A DNA stretch of 64,000 nt from Microbacterium sp. SL75. Lineage in GTDB: Bacteria; Actinomycetota; Actinomycetes; Actinomycetales; Microbacteriaceae. The stretch spans positions 2,232,001 through 2,296,000 of the forward strand of contig NZ_CP113067.1 of NCBI RefSeq assembly GCF_026625865.1, given 5' to 3'. A program made the position numbers and the translations under genes. Shown here in pieces: positions 57,376-64,000 of the stretch. The notes beneath the pieces are model-generated. The model made no database searches. It saw only the letters and a list, made by a program, of their open reading frames with translations, and was not told the DNA's origin. Each line of letters begins with the position of its first letter. Position 1 is the first letter of the stretch.

Positions 57376-58887
57376 TCAGCGCACGTCGTCGTCGATCCAG
57401 TCCATCGACTTGGTGACGGCCTTCTTCCACAGGCGCAGTTCTCGCTCGCGCTCGCCGTCGTCCATGTTGGGCTCCCAGCGCTTGTCTTCCTGCCAGTTGG
57501 CACGCAGGTCGTCGAGGTTGTCCCAGAAACCGACCGCGAGGCCCGCCGCGTACGCGGCGCCGAGGGCGGTGGTCTCCGCGACGACCGGACGCACGACCGG
57601 CACGCCGAGGATGTCGGCCTGGAACTGCATGAGCGCGTCGTTGGCGGTCATACCGCCATCGACCTTGAGCTCGGCCAGGTCGACGCCGGAGTCGGCGTTG
57701 ACGGCGTCGAGCACCTCACGCGACTGGAAGGCCGTGGCCTCCAGCGCGGCGCGGGCGATGTGACCGCGGTTGACGTAGCGGGTCATGCCCACGATCGCGC
57801 CGCGGGCGTCAGGACGCCAGTACGGTGCGAACAGGCCCGAGAACGCCGGCACGAAGTACACGCCGCCGTTGTCGTCGACGCTCTCGGCGAGCTTCTCGAC
57901 CTCGGGGGCCGAGGAGATGATGCCGAGCTGGTCGCGCAGCCACTGGATGAGCGAGCCGGTCACGGCGATCGATCCCTCGAGCGCGTAGCGGGCGGGCTGG
58001 TCGCCCAGCTTGTAGCCGAGGGTGGTCAGCAGGCCGTTCTTGGAGTGGACGATCTCTTCACCGGTCTGGAAGATGAGGAAGTTGCCCGTGCCGTAGGTGT
58101 TCTTGCTCTCGCCCGGGTCGAAGGCCGCCTGGCCGAAGGTCGCGGCCTGCTGGTCGCCCAGGATGCCGGCGATCGGGGTCTCGCGCAGAAGCGACGAGGA
58201 CTCGACGGTGCCGTAGACCTCGGAGGAGGAGCGGATCTCGGGGAGCATGGAGGCGGGAACGCCGAAGTCGGCGAGGATGTCCTCGCGCCACGAGAGGGTC
58301 TCGAGGTCCATGAACAACGTGCGGCTGGCGTTGGTGACGTCGGTGGCGTGCACGCCGCCGTCGATGCCGCCGGTGAGGTTCCAGAGCACCCAGGTGTCGG
58401 TGGTTCCGAACAGCAGGTCTCCGGCCTCGGCCTTCTCGCGGGCTCCGTCGACGTTCTCGAGGATCCAGACGATCTTGGTACCCGAGAAGTAGGTCGCCAA
58501 CGGCAGGCCGACGATGCTCTTGTAGCGCTCCGGATCGCCGTCGGCGAGGCGGTCGACGATCGACTGCGTGCGCGTGTCCTGCCACACGATGGCGTTGTAC
58601 ACCGGCTTTCCGGTGTTCTTGTCCCACACCACCGCGGTTTCGCGCTGGTTGGTGATGCCGACGGCGGCGATGTCGTGGCGGGTGATGTCGGCGCGGCTGA
58701 GGGCCAGGCCGATCACCTCCTGGGTGTTGCGCCAGATCTCGGCGGGGTCGTGTTCGACCCAACCCGCGCGCGGGAAGATCTGCTCGTGCTCCTTCTGTCC
58801 GACGGAGACGACGCTCCCGGACTTGTCGAAGATCATCGCGCGCGTCGAGGTCGTGCCCTGGTCGATGGCGAGGACGTAGTCGGCCAT
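57376..58887 (-). CDS. glpK: Glycerol kinase
   Basis: 503 residues, FGGY family. Phosphate-binding loop [14 protein letters not shown] (about 7-20), glycerol-site residues in [10 protein letters not shown] and [13 protein letters not shown], and the second ATPase motif [20 protein letters not shown] (near 412). Makes glycerol-3-phosphate for GlpD. AAAGGAG precedes ATG. glpF lies 88 nt upstream; the spacer holds a hairpin, GAGGGCG/CGCCCTC (58935-58964), that could reduce read-through from glpF. Confidence 0.97.
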   Translation of the reverse strand: MADYVLAIDQGTTSTRAMIFDKSGSVVSVGQKEHEQIFPRAGWVEHDPAEIWRNTQEVIGLALSRADITRHDIAAVGITNQRETAVVWDKNTGKPVYNAIVWQDTRTQSIVDRLADGDPERYKSIVGLPLATYFSGTKIVWILENVDGAREKAEAGDLLFGTTDTWVLWNLTGGIDGGVHATDVTNASRTLFMDLETLSWREDILADFGVPASMLPEIRSSSEVYGTVESSSLLRETPIAGILGDQQAATFGQAAFDPGESKNTYGTGNFLIFQTGEEIVHSKNGLLTTLGYKLGDQPARYALEGSIAVTGSLIQWLRDQLGIISSAPEVEKLAESVDDNGGVYFVPAFSGLFAPYWRPDARGAIVGMTRYVNRGHIARAALEATAFQSREVLDAVNADSGVDLAELKVDGGMTANDALMQFQADILGVPVVRPVVAETTALGAAYAAGLAVGFWDNLDDLRANWQEDKRWEPNMDDGERERELRLWKKAVTKSMDWIDDDVR

Positions 58888-58975
58888 GGATGGACTCCTT
58901 TGTCAGTGTCTGTGATGGGTGAAGCGGAAGGGAGGAGGGCGCGAGAGCGTCGGGCGACGCCCTCGCGAAGAGTGA

Positions 58976-59731
58976 TTACTTGCCGAGACCGAGGAGCACG
59001 GGGGCCAGCAGACCCGCGAGCAGGCCACCGACGAGGGGACCGGCGACGGGAACCCACGCGTAGCCCCAGTCGCTCGAACCCTTGCCCTTGATGGGGAGGA
59101 TCGCGTGGGCGATGCGGGGTCCGAGGTCACGGGCGGGGTTGATGGCGTATCCGGTCGGGCCACCGAGGGAGGCGCCGATGCCGACGACGAGCAGGGCCAC
59201 GGGAACGGCCGAGAGACCGCCGATACCGGCGGGGACGCCGACGCTGGCCACACCGTAGTCGGCGAAGCCGAAGATCACGAACACCAGGACGAACGTGGCG
59301 ATGACCTCGGTGAGGAAGTTGAAGCCGTACGAGCGGATCGCGGGGCCCGTAGAGAACACGCCGAGCTTGGCGGCCGGGTCGGGCTCGTCGTCGAAGTGCT
59401 GCTTGTACGAGGCCCAGGCGAGCACGGCACCGATGATGGCGCCGACCATCTGCGCGGCCACGGCCACGAGGAACTGGACGAAGGAGATCTTGCCGGCGAC
59501 CAGGAGGCCGATCGAGACGGCGGGGTTCAGCTGAGCGCCGGAGTAGGCGGAGACGATGACACCGGCGAAGACCGCCAGGCCCCAACCCCAGTTGACCATC
59601 AGGGTGCCGCCGGCGTTGCCCTTGGTCTTGGCGAGGGCCACGTTGGCGACCACGCCGCAGCCCAACAGGATGAGCATCGCGGTGCCGACGACCTCCGAGA
59701 GGAAGTACAGCCCCAGGTTCACTTCTTGCAT
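58976..59731 (-). CDS. glpF: Glycerol facilitator (MIP/aquaporin family)
   Basis: 251 residues, six membrane helices and two half-helices with the NPA motifs QLNPAVSIG (near 68) and AINPARDLGPR (near 206). The Asp after the second NPAR (NPARD) and glycine-rich flanks are typical of glyceroporins rather than water-only channels. First gene of glpF-glpK. GAAAGG lies upstream of ATG 59731. Confidence 0.93.
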   Translation of the reverse strand: MQEVNLGLYFLSEVVGTAMLILLGCGVVANVALAKTKGNAGGTLMVNWGWGLAVFAGVIVSAYSGAQLNPAVSIGLLVAGKISFVQFLVAVAAQMVGAIIGAVLAWASYKQHFDDEPDPAAKLGVFSTGPAIRSYGFNFLTEVIATFVLVFVIFGFADYGVASVGVPAGIGGLSAVPVALLVVGIGASLGGPTGYAINPARDLGPRIAHAILPIKGKGSSDWGYAWVPVAGPLVGGLLAGLLAPVLLGLGK

Positions 59732-59800
59732 GTCGTCATCGACCTTTCTTTCGTCGCCCGGACACCTTCGGCTCGGGCGGTAGTGCGGCTCGGTGCTCCG

Positions 59801-59806
59801 AACCTA
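59801..59806 (-). promoter_or_regulatory. -10 element of glpF-glpK
   Basis: Minus-strand TAGGTT, about 70 nt before the glpF ATG, just downstream of the glpD terminator. I saw no copy of the glpD/SorC operator here. Confidence 0.45.
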
Positions 59807-59812
59807 CGGCTC

Positions 59813-59848
59813 ACGTGCGGGCGCGCAACAGGTGGCGCGCCCGCACGT
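59813..59848 (-). terminator. Terminator after glpD
   Basis: ACGTGCGGGCGCGC pairs perfectly with GCGCGCCCGCACGT (14 bp) around an 8-nt loop, 5 nt past the glpD stop. Confidence 0.85.
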
Positions 59849-59852
59849 TCTC

Positions 59853-61571
59853 TCAGATTCGGGCCACCCCGGCCTGTGCCAGATCGACACGGTGCGCGGA
59901 GCGGAGAATCTCAGTCGTACGGGCCACTTCTTCGTCGACGTGCGCGGAGTCCCAACCGAGGGGCTCGGCGACCGCCTCGGCGACCTCTCGCAGCGTGCGC
60001 TCGGTCATGCCGCCGACGAATGCGAGATGCGTGCGGCGCAGCAGAACGTCGATCAGGTGCACGACCTGCTCGTTCTTCGCGATGAAGGCGAGCTCCTCGC
60101 GGTAGTAGCCCGCCGCATCGGGAACCGGCGTCGGCTCGGCGGGCAGGGCGGCGAGGATCGCGTCGGCGCGGGTGCCGTAGCGCTCCAGCATCGCCTCGAC
60201 GAGCTCCGCGGAGTGCGCATTCGTGCGCGCGGCGATCCAGCGGCGACGCTGCTCGGGCGTGGCGGGGAAGCCCGCGCCGCCGCCGATGGGCAGCCCCTGG
60301 GTGCTGACGCGGTGGGGGCGGCGCAGCTTCTGCAGGGTCTTCATGCTGAGGTGCTCGGCGAGGGCTCGGAAGGTGGTCCACTTGCCGCCGACGAGGCTCA
60401 TGGCGGGGACGCCCGCGACCTCGTCCTCGACGATGCGATAGTCGCGCGAGACGAAGCCGGGGGCGGTGTCATCGTGGCGGGGGAGCGGGCGGATGCCCGA
60501 GAACGTGTAGACGATCTGCGAGCGGTCCACGCCGATGGTCGGGAAGACGTGACCGATGAGGTCGAAGAAGTACTCGATCTCGTCGTCGGTGCACACGACC
60601 GGCTTCGAGGGATCGGCGTCGATGTCGGTGGTGCCGACCAGGACGCGGTCCTTCAGCGGGTAGATGAGGACGATGCGGCCGTCGGAGTGCTCGAAGAAGA
60701 TCTCGCGACCGCCGGTGGCGGCGAGCAGCTCGGGGTTGTCGAGCACGATGTGCGAGCCCTTGGTGCCGCCCATGAAGGTCGTGTCCAGACCCATGGCCTT
60801 GTTCGCGAGGTCGGTCCAGGGTCCGGCCGTGTTGAGGACGACCTTCGCCTTGACGCTGAACTCTTCGCCGGACACCTCGTCGCGTACGCGCACGCCGTTC
60901 GCGTCGGCACCGACGGCCGAGACGTAGTTGACGGCCTGCGTGCGGCCCGCGCCGGCCTCGATGCCGTCGCGCAGCACGTCGAGGGCGATGCGCTCGGGGT
61001 CGTGCATCGAGGCGTCGAAGTAGGTCGCGGTGTAGGCGAGGTCGGGGTTGAGCTTGGGCAGCTCGGACAGCGACTTCTTCTTGCCCAGGAACTTGTGGCG
61101 CGGAACCGAGCCGCCGTCGCGCGAGAAGGTGTCGTACATGATCAGGCCGACCTTGATCAGCAGGGCGCCGCGCTCGTTGGGCTTGCCGCGACCGTGCGTC
61201 ACGAGGAGACGGAAGGGCGCCGACAGGATGCCGGAGAACGTCTTGTAGATCGGGATCGTCGTCTCGAGCGGCTTGACGTAGTGGGGGGCCGTCTTGAGCA
61301 GGTCGTTGCGCTCGGTCACCGCTTCTTTCACGAGACGGAACTCGCCGTTCTCGAGGTAGCGGATGCCGCCGTGGACCATGTGGCTGGAGGCTGAGGAGGC
61401 GCCGGAGACGAAGTCGCCCCGCTCGACGAGCGCGACGCTGACGCCCTGGAGGGCGAGGTCGCGGAGAGTGGCGAGGCCGTTGATGCCCCCACCGATGATG
61501 AGGACGTCGAGGTCTTCGGCGTCGCGGAGCGCCTGGACGTCGGCGCGGAGCGGAGTTGCGGGGGACGACAT
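59853..61571 (-). CDS. glpD: Glycerol-3-phosphate dehydrogenase (aerobic, FAD)
   Basis: 572 residues. FAD motif VLIIGGGINGLATLRDLAL (about 20-38) with SSHMVHGGIRYLENGEF (about 63), DAO fold to about 390 and a C-terminal helical domain. Membrane-associated; passes electrons to the quinone pool while making dihydroxyacetone phosphate. Divergent from the SorC gene with a shared operator. GAAAGG lies 11 nt before ATG 61571. Confidence 0.96.
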   Translation of the reverse strand: MSSPATPLRADVQALRDAEDLDVLIIGGGINGLATLRDLALQGVSVALVERGDFVSGASSASSHMVHGGIRYLENGEFRLVKEAVTERNDLLKTAPHYVKPLETTIPIYKTFSGILSAPFRLLVTHGRGKPNERGALLIKVGLIMYDTFSRDGGSVPRHKFLGKKKSLSELPKLNPDLAYTATYFDASMHDPERIALDVLRDGIEAGAGRTQAVNYVSAVGADANGVRVRDEVSGEEFSVKAKVVLNTAGPWTDLANKAMGLDTTFMGGTKGSHIVLDNPELLAATGGREIFFEHSDGRIVLIYPLKDRVLVGTTDIDADPSKPVVCTDDEIEYFFDLIGHVFPTIGVDRSQIVYTFSGIRPLPRHDDTAPGFVSRDYRIVEDEVAGVPAMSLVGGKWTTFRALAEHLSMKTLQKLRRPHRVSTQGLPIGGGAGFPATPEQRRRWIAARTNAHSAELVEAMLERYGTRADAILAALPAEPTPVPDAAGYYREELAFIAKNEQVVHLIDVLLRRTHLAFVGGMTERTLREVAEAVAEPLGWDSAHVDEEVARTTEILRSAHRVDLAQAGVARI

Positions 61572-61618
61572 GTCGACTGCGACCTTTCGTTGTTGGTACG
61601 ACGATCACAATGCGCCTG

Positions 61619-61667
61619 TCTGCACGTTGTTGCAAGCCCCTTGAACAAACGTGCAGAATAGTGTTCA
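61619..61667. promoter_or_regulatory. Operator between glpD and the SorC regulator gene
   Basis: TCTGCACGTTGTT (61619-61631) is inverted as AACAAACGTGCAGA (61643-61656) with one base inserted, and a second pair, TGAACA (61642-61647) and TGTTCA (61662-61667), overlaps it. The palindromic TTGCAA (61630-61635) could be a -35 in both directions: 18 nt to TGTGAT for glpD and 18 nt to CAGAAT for the regulator. The layout suggests the SorC protein controls itself and glpD. Confidence 0.7.
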
Positions 61668-61683
61668 TGAAGGTATTCCGACG

Positions 61684-62649
61684 GTGGTGACGCAAGCAGA
61701 GGAGCGCTCCCGCGACGCCCTGCGCGCGGCGCAGCTCTACTACATGCAGGACCTCACGATGGATGCCATCGCGCACGAGATGCGGGTCTCGCGTTCGTCC
61801 GTGTCGCGCCTGTTGCAGCATGCCCGCGACGTGGGTCTGGTCACCATCTCCATCAGCCCGCCCGACGACGCCCGGGGTCAGATGGCTCAGCGGATCGCGG
61901 ACCGCTTCGGCATCACGGCGCACGTCGTGCCCACCCCCGCGCGCACCTCGGAGGCCGAGCGTCTCGAGCGCACGGCGCTGACCGCGGCGCGCATCCTCGC
62001 CGAGCGCGTCGAATCGTCGATGACGGTGGGCGTCGCCTGGGGTTCCACTCTTTCCGCCGTCGCGCGTCACGTCCCGCAGAAAGACGTGCACGATACCCAC
62101 ATCGTCCAGATGAATGGCGCGGCGAACGTCCGCACCTCCGGCATCCCCTACGCGGGGGAGATCCTGTCCAAGCTCGGCGCCGCGTGGTCGTCGTCGGTGC
62201 ACCAATTCCCGGTGCCCGCGCTGTTCGACGACCCGCACACGAAGCAGGCGATGTGGCGGGAGCGGTCGGTGCGTTCCGTGCTGGAGATCCAGCAGCGCGT
62301 CGGGTTGTTCGTCTTCGGCCTCGGCTCGCCCCATGCCGACGTGCCCTCGCACGTGTACAGCGGCGACTACTTCGACGAGCGCGACCGCGCGGTCATCGAG
62401 CGCGAGGGCGTGGTCGGCGACTGCGCGACCGTTTTCTACCGCGCGGACGGCTCGAGTGACATCCCCGAGCTCAACGCCCGCTCCAGCGGCCCCGATCTCG
62501 ACACGGTCCGGCGCATCCCCCGTCGTTTCTGCGTCGTGTCGAGCCTGTCCAAGCTCGACGGACTGCGTGGAGCGCTCGCTGCGGACCTCGTGACCGAACT
62601 GGTCGTCGAGGAGTCGCTCGCGCGGCGTCTGCTGAGCGTCACGCGCTGA
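61684..62649 (+). CDS. SorC/DeoR-type sugar-binding transcriptional regulator
   Basis: About 321 residues from GTG 61684 (61687 also possible); the open frame runs further up, but through the operator region. The N-terminal helix-turn-helix is LTMDAIAHEMRVSRSSVSRL (near 25-44). The C-terminal sugar-phosphate-binding domain has VGVAWGSTLSAVARH, NGAANVRTSGIPY and VVGDCATVFYRADG (the family's effector loop). Effector probably a glycerol-pathway phosphate, inferred from divergence with glpD and proximity to dha genes. Confidence 0.88.
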   Translation: MVTQAEERSRDALRAAQLYYMQDLTMDAIAHEMRVSRSSVSRLLQHARDVGLVTISISPPDDARGQMAQRIADRFGITAHVVPTPARTSEAERLERTALTAARILAERVESSMTVGVAWGSTLSAVARHVPQKDVHDTHIVQMNGAANVRTSGIPYAGEILSKLGAAWSSSVHQFPVPALFDDPHTKQAMWRERSVRSVLEIQQRVGLFVFGLGSPHADVPSHVYSGDYFDERDRAVIEREGVVGDCATVFYRADGSSDIPELNARSSGPDLDTVRRIPRRFCVVSSLSKLDGLRGALAADLVTELVVEESLARRLLSVTR

Positions 62650-62668
62650 CGCAGGCCGCGCCGAGCGC

Positions 62669-63400
62669 TCACCGCTCGCCGAACCCCTCGTCGATGAGCG
62701 CCCGGAGTTCCGCCAGCGCCGCCTCGGCCTCGGGGCCCGACGCGCGCACCCGCACGCGTGATCCCTGACGGATCCCCAGCGCCATCAGCGCGAGCAGGCT
62801 CCGCCCCGATACTTCGTCGGCACCGGTCTCGAGGTCGGCGATGCGCACGTCGGCATCGTGCCGCGAAGCGGCCTTGACGAAGGCGGCGGCCGGTCGTGCG
62901 TGCAGCCCGGAGGGGTTGGTGACGACGGCTTCGAACGAGAGCGCCTCTCCGGGCGGGGCGACTCCCGTATCCCCGACACCGGATGCCGCCCCCTCGGCGT
63001 CGGCGCCCAGCTGCCGTGCCTTCGCGGCGGCGGCGGTGGCGCACTCGCGGGCCACGGTCTCGAGGTCGCCCCCACCCGCGGCGGTCACCACGGCGGCGAC
63101 GAGTCCCTCCACGAAGGGGGCGGGACTCAAACGGACGCGCTCGGGTGCGGCGACGAACTCCAGAGCCGTCTCGGCGCTGAGGATCGCAGAGCCGAGGTCC
63201 ATCAGCACGAGGACCCCGTCTCCGGAGTCGGCCTCGTCGATGGCCGCGGCGATGGCCACGGCATCCGTTCCGAGATCGTCGTCGGGACCGCCTGCGGCGA
63301 CGCGAACCGTCGGCGGTGTCTCGCCTCCCATCTGCAGGGCGAGGTGCACGGCGGCCTCGGCGAGAGCGCGGGAGTGCGAGACGGCCACGAGACCGATCAC
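62669..63400 (-). CDS. dhaM: Dihydroxyacetone kinase phosphotransfer subunit DhaM (EIIA-HPr)
   Basis: 243 residues, two domains. Residues 1-130 are a mannose-type EIIA with the active histidine in GLVAVSHSRALAEA (His9). After a linker, residues about 155-243 are an HPr-like domain with the active histidine in NPSGLHARPAAAFV. The EI-like third domain of E. coli DhaM is absent, so phosphate must come from a separate EI. GTG 63400 overlaps the dhaL stop. Confidence 0.92.
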   Translation of the reverse strand: MIGLVAVSHSRALAEAAVHLALQMGGETPPTVRVAAGGPDDDLGTDAVAIAAAIDEADSGDGVLVLMDLGSAILSAETALEFVAAPERVRLSPAPFVEGLVAAVVTAAGGGDLETVARECATAAAAKARQLGADAEGAASGVGDTGVAPPGEALSFEAVVTNPSGLHARPAAAFVKAASRHDADVRIADLETGADEVSGRSLLALMALGIRQGSRVRVRASGPEAEAALAELRALIDEGFGER

Positions 63401-64000
63401 TCGGCGGCCGCCAGGGTGTCGCTCAGCGCCTGCAGGAGCAGGGTCGCGGACGTCGCGCCGGGGTCGAGGTGCCCCGCGCTTCGTTCGCCGAGATAGCTCG
63501 CGCGACCCTTGCGGGCGACGAGCGGCTCAGTGGCGTCGCGCCCCCGGGCCGCGGCCTCGGCGGCGGCCCGGGCGGCCGTGGCGGGGCCCTCGTGGGCTGC
63601 GGCATCCCAGGCGTCGACGGCGGGCGAGAGGGCGTCAATCATGGTCTTGTCGCCGAGCTCGGCCTTCCCGCGGGCGACGACCCCGTCGACGCCGGCGCGC
63701 AGGGCGGCGCCCAGGGCGTCCGCATCGATCTGTCCCCCAGCGGCGAGGGCGGGGCCCATGCGGAGGAAGAACGTGCCGTAGAGCGGGCCGCTGGCACCGC
63801 CGACCGTCGAGACGAGGGTCATGCCGACGGTCTTGAACAGATCGGCCGGATTCGCCGGGACGGGGTCGAGCTTGGCGACCACCGCGTCGAGACCTCGCGC
63901 CATGTTCGAGCCGTGATCGGCGTCGCCGATCTCGGAGTCGAGGCGGGTGAGTTCGTCCTTCTGCTGCTGCACGGCCTCGTGGAACGCGCGGATCCATGCC
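63397..64000 (-). CDS. dhaL: Dihydroxyacetone kinase ADP-binding subunit DhaL, partial
   Basis: The 5' end lies beyond the window; about 200 codons are visible. LDSEIGDADHGSNMARG carries the Asp residues that hold the magnesium-ADP, with GGASGPLYGTFF and the C-terminal HLDPGATSATLLLQAL typical of DhaL. In PTS-dependent systems DhaL-ADP is phosphorylated by DhaM and donates to dihydroxyacetone bound on DhaK. dhaK is expected just to the right. Confidence 0.94.
   Translation of the reverse strand, partial: AWIRAFHEAVQQQKDELTRLDSEIGDADHGSNMARGLDAVVAKLDPVPANPADLFKTVGMTLVSTVGGASGPLYGTFFLRMGPALAAGGQIDADALGAALRAGVDGVVARGKAELGDKTMIDALSPAVDAWDAAAHEGPATAARAAAEAAARGRDATEPLVARKGRASYLGERSAGHLDPGATSATLLLQALSDTLAAAE

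Overview
The window is a stretch of high-GC actinobacterial chromosome. Gene order (argS, lysA, hom, thrC, thrB, rho, prfA, then tsaC, wecA-type transferase and the atp operon), GTG starts, GTGA/ATGA stop-start overlaps and several families typical of Microbacteriaceae (DUF7882, DUF6458, DUF2188, LmeA-like) point to Microbacterium or a close relative. This is inference from content; no 16S gene is present.

Layout. 1-16 kb is mixed: trmB, a frameshifted CPBP protease gene, a repeat-rich spacer with a 69-nt palindrome, a Gdx/SugE exporter behind a guanidine-III-type riboswitch, a GT-C mannosyltransferase, a GAF histidine kinase, an SRPBCC/FAD-oxidoreductase pair, a Nei-type glycosylase next to a spore-photoproduct-lyase-like radical SAM enzyme, a divergent MarR/DUF7882 cluster with small coupled ORFs, rtcB behind an unusually elaborate leader, and a DnaQ-BRCT exonuclease. 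16-19.3 kb holds tRNA-Arg(CCG), small membrane and stress-type proteins, a Ser/Thr kinase with a coupled lipoprotein, and a transglutaminase.

19.3-30.2 kb is housekeeping: argS, an LmeA-like protein, then lysA-hom-thrC-thrB (aspartate family amino acids), rho and prfA. A 4.6-kb block of GrpB, amidase, a truncated AraC regulator and cysK-cysE separates prfA from prmC, which usually lie together. prmC, tsaC, a WecA-type transferase, an AtpI-like protein and the complete atpBEFHAGDC operon follow to 45.2 kb.

45.3-57.2 kb carries yaaA, membrane proteins, an aldo/keto reductase, a PP2C phosphatase, an APC transporter, an asparaginase, and two large secreted proteins, one a sortase-anchored metallophosphoesterase. 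The right end (57.3-64 kb) is a glycerol/dihydroxyacetone region: glpF-glpK, glpD, a divergent SorC regulator with an obvious operator, and dhaL-dhaM.

The most interesting unexplained item is the rtcB leader (12,048-12,337): promoter, 5' hairpin, a 29-codon ORF ending PPAPVV, an intrinsic terminator, then a potential three-way-junction RNA abutting the rtcB ribosome binding site. A second window-wide pattern is a -10 hexamer exactly 6 nt before the start codon at many genes, the signature of leaderless transcripts. All structures were folded by eye; no database search was run.
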